Assembly (NCBI RefSeq): GCF_011320115.1
Contig: NZ_JAANOZ010000008.1
Span: 1-64,000, forward strand
Length of the DNA stretch: 64,000 nt
DNA from: Croceibacterium segetis
Lineage (GTDB): Bacteria > Pseudomonadota > Alphaproteobacteria > Sphingomonadales > Sphingomonadaceae
Direction: 5' to 3'
Shown: one piece after another, positions 17,952 to 29,904 of the stretch
Position numbering within the stretch: position 1 is the stretch's first letter
How the letters are laid out: every line of letters begins with the position of its first letter
Translations under genes and position numbers: made by a program
Notes under the pieces: generated by a model
The model's database searches: none
What the model was told of the DNA's origin: nothing
The model's input: the letters and a program-made list of their open reading frames with translations, nothing else

Positions 17952-18428
17952 TTGAAAGACGACGAGCCTGATTGGATTTTCGAGGAGCGTAAGGCGATTG
18001 CCCGCGACGCGATTGCGCGGTTTTTTGACGGCTCGGTAACACTCCTAAAGTGGGTTCTGACGTCCACTGCAGTTTTTCATTCGGCCGCATTGATCGCTGG
18101 TTTCAACTCTGAGCGCTTTGCTCCGATCATGTTCGCGGGACCGGCGTGGGCCTTTCTTGGAGGTATCGGACTAACCCTCGGCAGTGGCATCCTGCTTTCA
18201 ATCGGTGCGGCCGATTATGCGGGAAACCTTACCAACTCACTTTGGAGAGGTGAGGGGCTAGATACGGTAGACAATAACACCTACGATCCTGAGCCGAATG
18301 CTACGATTGTAATCGGAGCTGCGCTTCTAGGACTATCGATAGCCGCGTTCATTTTAGGCGTCGGTTCCGCAGCATATCAGATTGGCAAATTGCCATCGCC
18401 AGCAGCACAAATAGAGAAAACTAAATGA
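17952..18428 (+). CDS. Hypothetical membrane protein inside the propionate operon
   Basis: Unrecognised protein of 158 residues. A charged N-terminus (DDEPDWIFEERKAIARDAIARFF) precedes three or four hydrophobic segments at about 28-50, 61-86 and 117-141. It has a TTG start with GAGG overlapping the pccB stop, and ends in an ATGA overlap with the epimerase gene, so it is placed as an operon member. Its codon use is visibly more AT-rich than that of its neighbours, which suggests later acquisition. No function can be assigned. Confidence 0.65.
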   Translation: MKDDEPDWIFEERKAIARDAIARFFDGSVTLLKWVLTSTAVFHSAALIAGFNSERFAPIMFAGPAWAFLGGIGLTLGSGILLSIGAADYAGNLTNSLWRGEGLDTVDNNTYDPEPNATIVIGAALLGLSIAAFILGVGSAAYQIGKLPSPAAQIEKTK

Positions 18429-18830
18429 AACTCGGGCGTCTCAACCATGTAGGTGTCGCCACGCCCACGCTCGACCGGGCGATCGCCTTCTGGCGCGAGA
18501 CCATGGGCGCGGAGGTGATCCGCGAGCCGTTCGATTTGCCCGCTCAAGGCGTGCGGGTGTGCTTCGTCGATACCCCGAACGGCCAGGTCGAGCTGCTCGA
18601 ACCGCTCGGCGAGGATTCGCCGATCGCCGGCTTCCTCGCGAAGAACCCGCTCGGCGGGCAGCATCACTTGTGCTTCGAGGTGCCCGAGATCCACGCGGCC
18701 AAGGCGTGGTTCGAAGGGCAGGGCTGCCGCGTGCTCGGCGAGCCCCGTATCGGCGCGCACGGGACGCCGATCTTCTTCGTCCACCCGAAGGACATGGGCG
18801 GCGTGCTGACCGAGATCATGGAGACGCCCC

Positions 18831-18841
<11 letters not shown>
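18425..18841 (+). CDS. mce: Methylmalonyl-CoA epimerase
   Basis: VOC-fold metalloenzyme of 138 residues interconverting (S)- and (R)-methylmalonyl-CoA, between the carboxylase and the mutase. Metal ligands are recognisable: His8 in LNHVGVA, the central His-His in [12 protein letters not shown] and Glu in LTEIMETP near the end. Length matches the family. It starts in an ATGA overlap with the hypothetical membrane gene and overlaps the mutase start by 11 bp. Confidence 0.93.
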
Positions 18842-20974
<2,133 letters not shown>

Positions 20975-20978
<4 letters not shown>

Positions 20979-21200
20979 GGCGGAAGCTTATTCAAGCTCT
21001 CTTTGTCGTGCTCGGCCTGGCTTGGCTGGGTTACTCCGTATTCGATCCTTTTTGCGTCCACGTTCGGAGATTGCTTCGACGATCAGGTTTGCCAAAATTT
21101 CAAGAGCGCGTCGGCCCAACTGGTCTTCTGGCGCGGCTTGTGCGTCGCAATCATCCTAGTTCTTGCCTATCGTGTTTTCCGAGTGGAGCCTGAAGAGTGA
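20975..21200 (+). pseudogene. Small two-helix membrane protein gene, apparently frameshifted
   Basis: A GTG in a GTGA overlap with the mutase stop opens a frame encoding MRRKLIQALFVVLGLAWLGYSVFDPF, a clear transmembrane helix. It then degrades into Arg-rich sequence ending at 21193. Removing one T from the T5 run at 21049-21053 instead continues into a short loop with two cysteines (DCFDDQVC), a second helix (LVFWRGLCVAIILVLAYRVF) and a stop at 21200, giving about 74 residues. The joined product looks like a genuine membrane protein; no family is recognised. It is AT-richer than the flanking genes. Confidence 0.5.
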
Positions 21201-21214
21201 CCGCCTCCCATTGC

Positions 21215-21304
21215 CGTCACCCTGAACTTGTTTCAGGGTCCATCGCGCCCCACGACCATCCGCTTGAGAGGAAAAATGGATGCTGAAACAAGTTCAGCAT
21301 GACG
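21215..21304. repeat. Palindromic repeat element A, overlapping the bioB start
   Basis: Two 29-bp arms face each other: a left arm (21215-21243) with core CCTGAACTTGTTTCAGGG and a right arm (21276-21304) with core GCTGAAACAAGTTCAGC. Each core is itself palindromic. Elements of this type occur in many sphingomonad genomes, and their translation gives MLKQVQHDE. The bioB ATG at 21280 lies in the right arm. A second element at 22423 is in the opposite orientation. Confidence 0.85.
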
Positions 21305-22308
21305 AACTAAGAAACGACTGGACCCGCGCCGAGATCGCCGCGCTGTTCGAGCTGCCGTTCACCGAGCTCGTGTTCCGCGCGGCCGAAGTGCACCGGGCGC
21401 ACCACGCGGCCGGCGAGGTGCAGCTGTGCACGCTGCTCTCGATCAAGACCGGCGGGTGCCCGGAGGATTGCGGCTACTGCTCGCAGAGCGCCCACGCCGA
21501 CAGCGGGGTCGAGGCGACCAAGCTGATGGACGTTCAGGCGGTGCTCCAGTCCGCCGCGCAGGCGAAGGACGCCGGCAGCCAGCGCTTCTGCATGGGCGCC
21601 GCCTGGCGCAATCCCAAGGACCGCGACATGCCGGCGATCGTCGAGATCGTACGCGGGGTGCGCGCGATGGGGCTGGAGACCTGCATGACGCTCGGCATGC
21701 TGACGCCCGCGCAGGCCGACCAGCTCGCCGAGGCCGGGCTCGACTACTACAACCATAACATCGACACCGGCCCCGAGTATTACGAGCGGGTCATCACCAC
21801 CCGCAAGTTCGAGGACCGGCTGGAGACGCTCGACAACGTCCGCGCGGCGGGGATCAACGTCTGCTCGGGCGGGATCGTCGGCATGGGCGAGACGCGCGAG
21901 GACCGCGTCGGCTTCGTCCACACGCTGGCGACGCTGGAGCGGCATCCCGAAAGCGTGCCGGTCAACGCGCTGGTGCCGGTCAAGGGCACCGTTCTCGGCG
22001 ACATGCTCGAAGGCACGCCCCTGGCGAAGATCGACGACATCGAGTTCGTCCGCACGGTGGCCGCGGCGCGGATCACCATGCCGCTGAGCATGGTGCGGCT
22101 GTCCGCCGGGCGCGAGAGCATGAGCGAGGCGACCCAGGCGCTGTGCTTCATGGCCGGCGCGAACTCGATCTTCACCGGCGACAAGCTGTTAACCGCGCCG
22201 AATGCCGGCGACGACGAGGACGCCGCGCTGTTCGCCAAGCTCGGGCTGACGGCGCTGCGCGGCGAGGAGCCGATGCGGGCGTGTGCGAGGGCGGAGGCGG
22301 CGGAGTGA
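21280..22308 (+). CDS. bioB: Biotin synthase
   Basis: Radical-SAM enzyme of up to 342 residues that inserts sulfur into dethiobiotin. The [4Fe-4S] motif CPEDCGYC is in [19 protein letters not shown], and the [2Fe-2S] site region ([18 protein letters not shown]) follows. The only ATG upstream of the conserved part is at 21280 inside a palindromic repeat, so the first nine residues, MLKQVQHDE, are repeat-encoded. The conserved region begins near [15 protein letters not shown]. The TGA overlaps the GTG of a 31-codon reading frame. Confidence 0.95.
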   Translation: MLKQVQHDELRNDWTRAEIAALFELPFTELVFRAAEVHRAHHAAGEVQLCTLLSIKTGGCPEDCGYCSQSAHADSGVEATKLMDVQAVLQSAAQAKDAGSQRFCMGAAWRNPKDRDMPAIVEIVRGVRAMGLETCMTLGMLTPAQADQLAEAGLDYYNHNIDTGPEYYERVITTRKFEDRLETLDNVRAAGINVCSGGIVGMGETREDRVGFVHTLATLERHPESVPVNALVPVKGTVLGDMLEGTPLAKIDDIEFVRTVAAARITMPLSMVRLSAGRESMSEATQALCFMAGANSIFTGDKLLTAPNAGDDEDAALFAKLGLTALRGEEPMRACARAEAAE

Positions 22309-22400
22309 GGCGCGTTGCACCAGCCTTAATCGTCCTCCTGGTGGTGATCCTCATCGCTTTCGGGATGTTTCGTTCCGGCATGTTCATGCACGGTGATTGA
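22305..22400 (+). CDS. Predicted 31-residue single-pass membrane microprotein
   Basis: GTG in a GTGA overlap with the bioB stop opens a 31-codon frame: MRRV, a hydrophobic stretch ([16 protein letters not shown]), then SGMFMHGD. One transmembrane helix with a positive N-terminus is predicted. It repeats the pattern at 20975, where the preceding gene also ends GCGGAGTGAGGCG and a small MRR-type membrane frame begins. It has no known relatives that can be named from sequence alone, and chance cannot be excluded at this length. Confidence 0.45.
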   Translation: MRRVAPALIVLLVVILIAFGMFRSGMFMHGD

Positions 22401-22422
22401 GGTGGGCTGCGCTTTCTCCACT

Positions 22423-22513
22423 CGTCGTGCTGAACTTGTTTCAGCATCCATTTCTCGTCCTGCTCCGTCCGTGCGTGGTGCGCGATGGACCCTGAAACAA
22501 GTTCAGGGTGACG
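22423..22513. repeat. Palindromic repeat element B
   Basis: Same composite repeat as element A but in reverse orientation: left arm 22423-22451 with the GCTGAACTTGTTTCAGC core and right arm 22485-22513 with the CCTGAAACAAGTTCAGGG core. A and B bracket bioB and the 31-codon frame. The right arm ends within 20 bp of the pccA start, so it also lies in that gene's leader. Confidence 0.85.
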
Positions 22514-22531
22514 AGCTTGGGGGGCGATAGG

Positions 22532-24547
<2,016 letters not shown>

Positions 24548-24575
24548 GGGGTCGCTTGGCAGCAGGAGCGGCGCC

Positions 24576-25694
24576 ATGACCCATCGCGATCAGCTCGACG
24601 ACCTGGAGGCAGCCGGCCGCTTGCGCCGCTTCGTACCGCGGACGGGCGCCGATTTCTCTTCCAACGACTACCTCGGTCTCGCCAACTCGCCCCGCCTGCG
24701 CGACGCCGTCCTCGATGCGCTGCTGAGCGGCGTGGCGATCGGCTCGGGCGGCTCGCGGCTCTTGCGCGGCAACGATCCCGAGCACGAGCGGCTCGAGGCC
24801 GAGGCGGCGGCGTTCTTCGGCTCGGAGAGCGCGCTTTACTGGTCGAGCGGGTTCGCGGCCAACGAGACGCTGTTCGCCACCTTGCCGCAGCGCGGCGATC
24901 TCGTGGTCCACGACGCGCTGATCCACGCCAGCACCCACGAGGGCCTGCGCTGCGGCCGGGCCGAGCGGGCGGCGGCACAGCATAACGACGTCGATGCCTT
25001 CGCCGATGCCATCCTCCAGTGGCGCACGGGCGGCGGCAAGGGCCGCGCGTGGATCGCGGTTGAAAGCCTCTATTCGATGGACGGCGACCGCGCGCCGCTC
25101 GGCGAGTTGGCGGCGCTGGCGGACGAGCAGGATGCATTCCTGGTCATCGACGAGGCGCATGCGGTTGGCGTGTTCGGTCCCAACGGACGCGGCCTCGCCG
25201 CGCACCTCGACGGGCTCGAGAACGTCGTGGTCTTGCGCACGTGCGGCAAGGCGCTCGGCGTCGAGGGCGCGCTGCTGTGCCTGCCGCGCCTGTTCCGCGA
25301 CTTCCTGGTCAATCGGGGACGCGGGTTCATCTTCTCGACCGCCCCGTCGCCGCTGATGGCGCGAGCGGTGGGCGAGGCCTTGCGCATCCTCGCCGACGAG
25401 CCGGAACGGCGCGAGGCCTTGCAGCAGCGCGTTCGCCTGGCCGAGCAAGCGCTCGGCGAAGCGGGCGTGCCGGCGAGCGGATCGCAGATCATTCCAGTGA
25501 TCCTCGGCGACGACACGCGGGCCATGCGCGTCGCCGGAATGCTCCAGGAGAGCGGTTACGACGTGCGCGGGATTCGCCCGCCGACGGTTCCGGCGGGCAC
25601 CTCGCGGCTGCGCATTTCGGTGACGCTCAACGCCGGCGAAAATGACATTCGCGGCCTCGGCGAAGCGCTGCAAGCGGCGATGCGCGCGGCATGA
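24576..25694 (+). CDS. bioF: 8-amino-7-oxononanoate synthase
   Basis: PLP enzyme of about 372 residues joining pimeloyl thioester and alanine in biotin synthesis. Family features are FSSNDYLGLANSP at the N-terminus, GSGGSRLLRGNDPEHERLE, the VIDEAHAVGVFG aspartate motif and the PLP lysine in RTCGKALGVEG. ATG 24576 follows AGGAG at a good distance. It overlaps bioD by ATGA. Confidence 0.94.
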   Translation: MTHRDQLDDLEAAGRLRRFVPRTGADFSSNDYLGLANSPRLRDAVLDALLSGVAIGSGGSRLLRGNDPEHERLEAEAAAFFGSESALYWSSGFAANETLFATLPQRGDLVVHDALIHASTHEGLRCGRAERAAAQHNDVDAFADAILQWRTGGGKGRAWIAVESLYSMDGDRAPLGELAALADEQDAFLVIDEAHAVGVFGPNGRGLAAHLDGLENVVVLRTCGKALGVEGALLCLPRLFRDFLVNRGRGFIFSTAPSPLMARAVGEALRILADEPERREALQQRVRLAEQALGEAGVPASGSQIIPVILGDDTRAMRVAGMLQESGYDVRGIRPPTVPAGTSRLRISVTLNAGENDIRGLGEALQAAMRAA

Positions 25695-26299
25695 GGCTGG
25701 TCGTCAGCGGCACCGACACCGGCATTGGCAAGACCGTGCTCGCCGCCGCCATCGCCATGGCGACGGGCTCGGCCTACTGGAAGCCGATCCAGGCGGGCCT
25801 AGACGACGAGACCGACAGCGAGCGCGTCGCGGCGCTTGGCGTGCGCGCGCTGCCCGAAGCGTACCGCCTGAGCGCCCCCTGCTCGCCGCACTGGGCCGCG
25901 GAGATGGACGGCATTCGCATCGAGGACGCCGAACTGGCGCTTCCGCCAGGCGAGGATCGCCTGGTCGTCGAAGGCGCCGGCGGCGTGCTCGTGCCGATCC
26001 GCGACGACCTGTCGTTCGCCGACCTCTTCGCCCGCTGGAACCTGCCGGTGGTGCTGGCGGCGCGCACCGCGCTGGGGACGATCAACCACACGCTGCTGTC
26101 CATCGAAGCGCTGCGGGCGCGAGGGGTGCCGATCCACGGCGTCGCCTTCATCGGCGAGGCGGTCGAGAACACCGAGGCGACCATTGCCCGTGTCGGCCAA
26201 GTCAAACGGCTCGGGCGGTTGCCGATGCTGCCCGAGGTCACCGCCGACGCGCTGCTCGCCGCGTTCGGGGCCGCGTTCGACCCGGACGACTTCGTTTGA
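25691..26299 (+). CDS. bioD: Dethiobiotin synthetase
   Basis: ATP-dependent carboxylase of 202 residues forming the ureido ring. The P-loop is GTDTGIGKT at residues 7-15, followed by the substrate lysine in YWKPIQAG and the VEGAGGVLVPI loop. It starts in an ATGA overlap with bioF, and its stop overlaps the TTG start of bioA. Confidence 0.94.
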   Translation: MRLVVSGTDTGIGKTVLAAAIAMATGSAYWKPIQAGLDDETDSERVAALGVRALPEAYRLSAPCSPHWAAEMDGIRIEDAELALPPGEDRLVVEGAGGVLVPIRDDLSFADLFARWNLPVVLAARTALGTINHTLLSIEALRARGVPIHGVAFIGEAVENTEATIARVGQVKRLGRLPMLPEVTADALLAAFGAAFDPDDFV

Positions 26300-27546
26300 G
26301 CGGTTCGCCCATCTGGCATCCGTTCACCCAGCATGGGCTGGGAGAGCCGATCCCCCTCGTCGCGCGGGGCGAGGGCGCGGCGCTGTTCACCGCCGACGGG
26401 GAGCGGGTCATCGACGCGATCTCTTCGTGGTGGGTGACGACGCACGGGCATTGCCATCCGCGGATCATGGCCGCCATCGCAAGCCAGGCGGAGAAGCTCG
26501 ACCAGGTCATCTTCGCCGGGTGGACGCACGAGCCGGCCGAGGAGGTCGCGCGGGGTCTTCTCGGGATCATGCCGCCGGCGCTGACGCGGGTGTTCTTCTC
26601 GGACTCCGGCTCGACGAGCGTCGAGGTCGCACTCAAGATGGCGCTCGGCTTCTGGCGCAACCGCGGCGAGGAGCGGCACCGCATCCTCGTGCTCGAGCAT
26701 GGCTATCACGGCGACACCGTGGGCGGAATGTCGGTCGGCGCGCGCGGGGTGTTCAACCAGGCGTACGCGCCGCTGCTGTTCGACGTCGGCACGATTCCCT
26801 TCCCGGGCGACGACCCGCAGCCGAGCTACGACGCGCTCGAGGCCGCGTGCGCCGCCGGGGCGGCGGCGTTCATCCTCGAGCCGCTGGTGCTCGGGGCGGC
26901 GGGCATGCTGATGTACCCGCCGGCGGTGCTCGCCGAGTTCGCCGCGATCTGCCGCCGCCACGGTGTGCTGCTGATTGCCGATGAGGTGATGACCGGCTGG
27001 GGCCGCACCGGCACCCTTCTCGCCTGCGAGCAGGCCGGGGTGGTGCCGGACATCCTGTGCCTCTCGAAGGGCCTCACGGGTGGCGCCGTCCCGCTGGCGG
27101 TGACGCTGGCGAGCGAGCCGATCTACCAGGCGCACTTGTCGCCCGACCGCGCGCGCATGTTCTTCCATTCGTCGAGCTACACCGCCAACCCGCTCGCCTG
27201 CGCCGCGGCCGCGGCGAACCTGACGATCTGGCGCGAGGAACCGGTGCTCGAACGGGTCGCCTTGCTCGCCGACCGGCAGGCGGGGCAGCTGGCGCGAATG
27301 GCCGCCAGCTCGATCGTGGAGAACCCGCGCCAGCTCGGCACGATCACCGCCTTCGAGGTCCGCGCGCCGGTTTCCGGCTACCTCTCGGACTTCGCGCCAA
27401 GGCTGATGGCCTTCTGCCGCGAACGCGGCGTCCTGCTGCGCCCCCTCGGCAACACGGTCTACGTCATGCCGCCCTATTGCGTCGGCGAAGCCGACCTCGA
27501 CACGATCTATTCGACCATAGAAGCGGGTATCGCCAGCCTCAGCTGA
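26296..27546 (+). CDS. bioA: Adenosylmethionine-8-amino-7-oxononanoate aminotransferase
   Basis: PLP transaminase of about 416 residues. It carries IWHPFTQHG near the start, SSWWVTTHGHCHPRI, FSDSGSTSVEVALKMA, the VLLIADEVMTGWGRTG aspartate motif and the PLP lysine in LCLSKGLTGG. It begins at TTG in a TTGA overlap with bioD; no upstream ATG fits the family. It ends eight bases inside the convergent VUT transporter gene. bioC, bioH and other pimelate-forming genes are not in the window. Confidence 0.94.
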   Translation: MSGSPIWHPFTQHGLGEPIPLVARGEGAALFTADGERVIDAISSWWVTTHGHCHPRIMAAIASQAEKLDQVIFAGWTHEPAEEVARGLLGIMPPALTRVFFSDSGSTSVEVALKMALGFWRNRGEERHRILVLEHGYHGDTVGGMSVGARGVFNQAYAPLLFDVGTIPFPGDDPQPSYDALEAACAAGAAAFILEPLVLGAAGMLMYPPAVLAEFAAICRRHGVLLIADEVMTGWGRTGTLLACEQAGVVPDILCLSKGLTGGAVPLAVTLASEPIYQAHLSPDRARMFFHSSSYTANPLACAAAAANLTIWREEPVLERVALLADRQAGQLARMAASSIVENPRQLGTITAFEVRAPVSGYLSDFAPRLMAFCRERGVLLRPLGNTVYVMPPYCVGEADLDTIYSTIEAGIASLS

Positions 27547-28183
27547 CGCGCGGCTCCATGCGTTTGGCCACCGCCACGAGCAGCGCGATCAGCAGTGGCA
27601 CCAGCACCAGCGACAGCACCACTTTCGCCAGCGCCTGACCGAGGATCAGGTTGCCGATCGGCCGCTCGCCGTAGAACGACACGGTGATGAAGATCAGCGT
27701 GTCGATGATCTGGCTGACCATCGCGGCGACGGCTCCGGCAACCACCGTGATGCTGCCGGCGCGAGCCAGCCGGCTGAAGATCAGCACGTTGAGCGTCATC
27801 GACACGCCGTAGGCGATGATCCCGGCGATCATCAGCCGCACGCCCTGGCCGAGCACGATCGGGAAAGCCGCTTTGGCGGGCTCGTACATGCCCGGATCGG
27901 TCGGCAGCTGGATGACGAACCAGGTCAGGAGGATCGCGGTGACCAGCGGCACGAAACCGAAGCGCACCAACCGGTCGGCGGTGGCCTTGCCGTAGAGCCG
28001 CGCGACGCTGCTCGAAATCGCCACCAGCAGCAGGAACGGCAGGATGCCGGCCTCGACCGCGAGCGGGCCGAGCGCCACCTGCTTCGAGCCGAGCACACCG
28101 GCGATGCAGGTCATCCCGCCGTAGAGCAGGCTGAGCGCGAAGAGTGGCAGAGGAATGGGCGGAAGGTTGGCGTCGGCGTCCAT
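27539..28183 (-). CDS. VUT/YhhQ family transporter (queuosine precursor type)
   Basis: Integral membrane protein of about 214 residues with six or more helices, resembling YhhQ, a transporter for preQ0/preQ1 in Escherichia coli. Typical segments are GSKQVALGPLAVEAGILPF, SMTLNVLIFSRLA and ISQIIDT-like VSQIIDTLIFITVSFYG. ATG 28183 is preferred over GTG 28189; neither has a strong ribosome site. Family membership is clear, the substrate only probable. Confidence 0.85.
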   Translation of the reverse strand: MDADANLPPIPLPLFALSLLYGGMTCIAGVLGSKQVALGPLAVEAGILPFLLLVAISSSVARLYGKATADRLVRFGFVPLVTAILLTWFVIQLPTDPGMYEPAKAAFPIVLGQGVRLMIAGIIAYGVSMTLNVLIFSRLARAGSITVVAGAVAAMVSQIIDTLIFITVSFYGERPIGNLILGQALAKVVLSLVLVPLLIALLVAVAKRMEPRVS

Positions 28184-28301
28184 CGTCACTGGCTATGGGC
28201 GAACGCACGAAAAGAAAAGCGGGAGGAAACGATTTTACCCTTTGACCTTCTCGCGCCGACGGGGCGATGTGGCAGCGCAGGACGGGTAAGGGGTCGGGAT
28301 C

Positions 28302-29615
28302 ATGCCGCTCATCGTGGTCAATCTTTTCGGGATCGTGGCCATTCTCGCCATCGCCGTGGCGCTGTCGAAGCGGCGGCGGAAAATCCGTCTGCGCGTGGTC
28401 GCCCCGGCTTTCGCGCTGCAGGCGGTGATCGCCTTCATCGTGCTCTACACGCCGTGGGGCCGGGCGGGGATCCAGGGCATGGCCAACGGCGTCGCGGCGC
28501 TGCTCTCCTATGCCACCGCCGGTACCGAGTTCCTCTTCGGGGCGAGCGCGGCCAACCCGCTGGCGGGCTCGTTCGCGCTCGGCGCGCTCCCGGTGATCAT
28601 CTTCTTCGCCTCGCTGGTGTCGATCCTCTACTATCTCGGGATCATGCAGCTGGTGGTGCGCTGGGTCGGCGGCGCGATCGGCTGGATCACCGGGATCAGC
28701 CGGGTCGAATCACTCGGCGCGGCGGCCAACATCTTCGTCGGCCAGTCGGAAAGCCCGCTGGTCGTGCGGCCCTACCTCGCCGCACTGCCGCCGTCGGGGA
28801 TCTTTACCCTGATGACGGTCGGCATGGCCGGAGTCGCCGGGACGATCCTCGCCGCATACGCCGGCCTGCTCGGCGCCAGGTACCTGCCCTACCTGCTTGC
28901 CGCAGCCTTCATGTCGGCGCCGGGCGGGGTGCTGATGGCCAAGATCATCATGCCCGACGACGAGGACGAGCCGGAGCCTGCGGGCGAGAACATCGTCCTG
29001 CCACACGGCCGGGTCAGCGCCGAGGGCCCGGCGGCGATCACCGAGGGCGGCAAGCCGCACGAGGTTGCCGTGGCCGAGGGGGAGGAACAGCGCGCGGCGA
29101 ACGTGATCGAGGCAGCCGCGCAAGGGGCGCAGACGGGTGTCCGGCTGGCGGTCGCGGTGGGGGCGATGGTGCTGGCGTTCGTCGCCCTCGTAGCGCTCGC
29201 CAATGGACTGCTGGGCTGGGCTGGCGGGCTCTTCGGCTACCCGGCGCTGTCGTTCCAGGGCGTGCTCGGCACGCTCTTTGCTCCGGTGATGTACCTGCTC
29301 GGCGTCCCTTGGCAGGAGGCGCAGCAGGCCGGCGGGCTGTTCGGCACCAAGATCGTGCTCAATGAATTCGTCGCCTTCATCGATCTCGGCAAGATGGGGC
29401 CGGAGGTGCTCAGCGACCGCAGCCGCGCGATCATTACCTTCGCGCTGTGCGGCTTCGCCAACTTCAGCTCGATCGCGATCCAGCTGGCGGTGACCGGCGG
29501 CCTGGCGCCGAATCAGCGGCCGGTGATCGCGCGACTCGGGCTGCGCGCGCTCGCCGCCGGATCGCTGTCGAATCTGATGAGCGCCGCGCTCGCGGGTTTG
29601 TTTCTGTCGCTCTGA
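28302..29615 (+). CDS. nupC: CNT-family nucleoside transporter
   Basis: Proton- or sodium-coupled concentrative nucleoside transporter of 437 residues. Signature segments are NIFVGQSESPLVVRPYL in the middle, FGTKIVLNEFVAF and CGFANFSSIAIQ towards the end. A hydrophilic acidic insert (DDEDEPEPAGEN onward, about residues 221-265) interrupts the membrane domain, as in many alphaproteobacterial members. AAGGGG precedes the ATG. Next to a receptor and a 5'-nucleotidase it would take up the nucleosides they release. Confidence 0.92.
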   Translation: MPLIVVNLFGIVAILAIAVALSKRRRKIRLRVVAPAFALQAVIAFIVLYTPWGRAGIQGMANGVAALLSYATAGTEFLFGASAANPLAGSFALGALPVIIFFASLVSILYYLGIMQLVVRWVGGAIGWITGISRVESLGAAANIFVGQSESPLVVRPYLAALPPSGIFTLMTVGMAGVAGTILAAYAGLLGARYLPYLLAAAFMSAPGGVLMAKIIMPDDEDEPEPAGENIVLPHGRVSAEGPAAITEGGKPHEVAVAEGEEQRAANVIEAAAQGAQTGVRLAVAVGAMVLAFVALVALANGLLGWAGGLFGYPALSFQGVLGTLFAPVMYLLGVPWQEAQQAGGLFGTKIVLNEFVAFIDLGKMGPEVLSDRSRAIITFALCGFANFSSIAIQLAVTGGLAPNQRPVIARLGLRALAAGSLSNLMSAALAGLFLSL

Positions 29616-29798
29616 CGGCGCTCCGCGCAACAGTGTTGCAAGCCGCGGCGTGGCAAAAATGCCGCACTGCAGCAGAACTTTAGACAGGTACGCTCGGCTG
29701 GCGCGGAACAGTTGCGAACGTTGGCTATGAAACCCGCAGAAATCCGCCGTTTTTGCGTCCTCAGTCGCGCGCACGCCTGGCCCGAGCATACGGTGGGA

Positions 29799-29816
29799 AT
29801 GTCACTATTCCGTCAC
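29799..29816 (+). promoter_or_regulatory. Pho-box-like element before the second TonB receptor
   Basis: Two 7-base half-sites, ATGTCAC and CCGTCAC, are separated by four bases (TATT), the direct-repeat geometry of a PhoB site (CTGTCAT-N4-CTGTCAC). A weak -10-like TAGGAC follows about 13 bp later, and the receptor ATG is 89 bp downstream. PhoB control is inference but fits the adjacent 5'-nucleotidase. Confidence 0.55.
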
Positions 29817-29904
29817 GTACCGAGTGCTTAGGACTGGCCGAAGGGGCGCATCCACCAACTCATGTTGGCCGATTCGCCCAGCCAGAACTGAGGGATCACC
29901 AGAC

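Noticed and set aside
21280-21304. The MLKQVQHDE start of BioB as a conserved protein feature
   Set aside because: It is encoded by a dispersed repeat, also recognisable in antisense at the second element, and is not part of the BioB fold.
29620-29680. Possible terminator after nupC (short inverted repeats around GCAAC/GTTGC and GGCA/TGCC)
   Set aside because: Stems are only 4-5 bp and no T-run follows.
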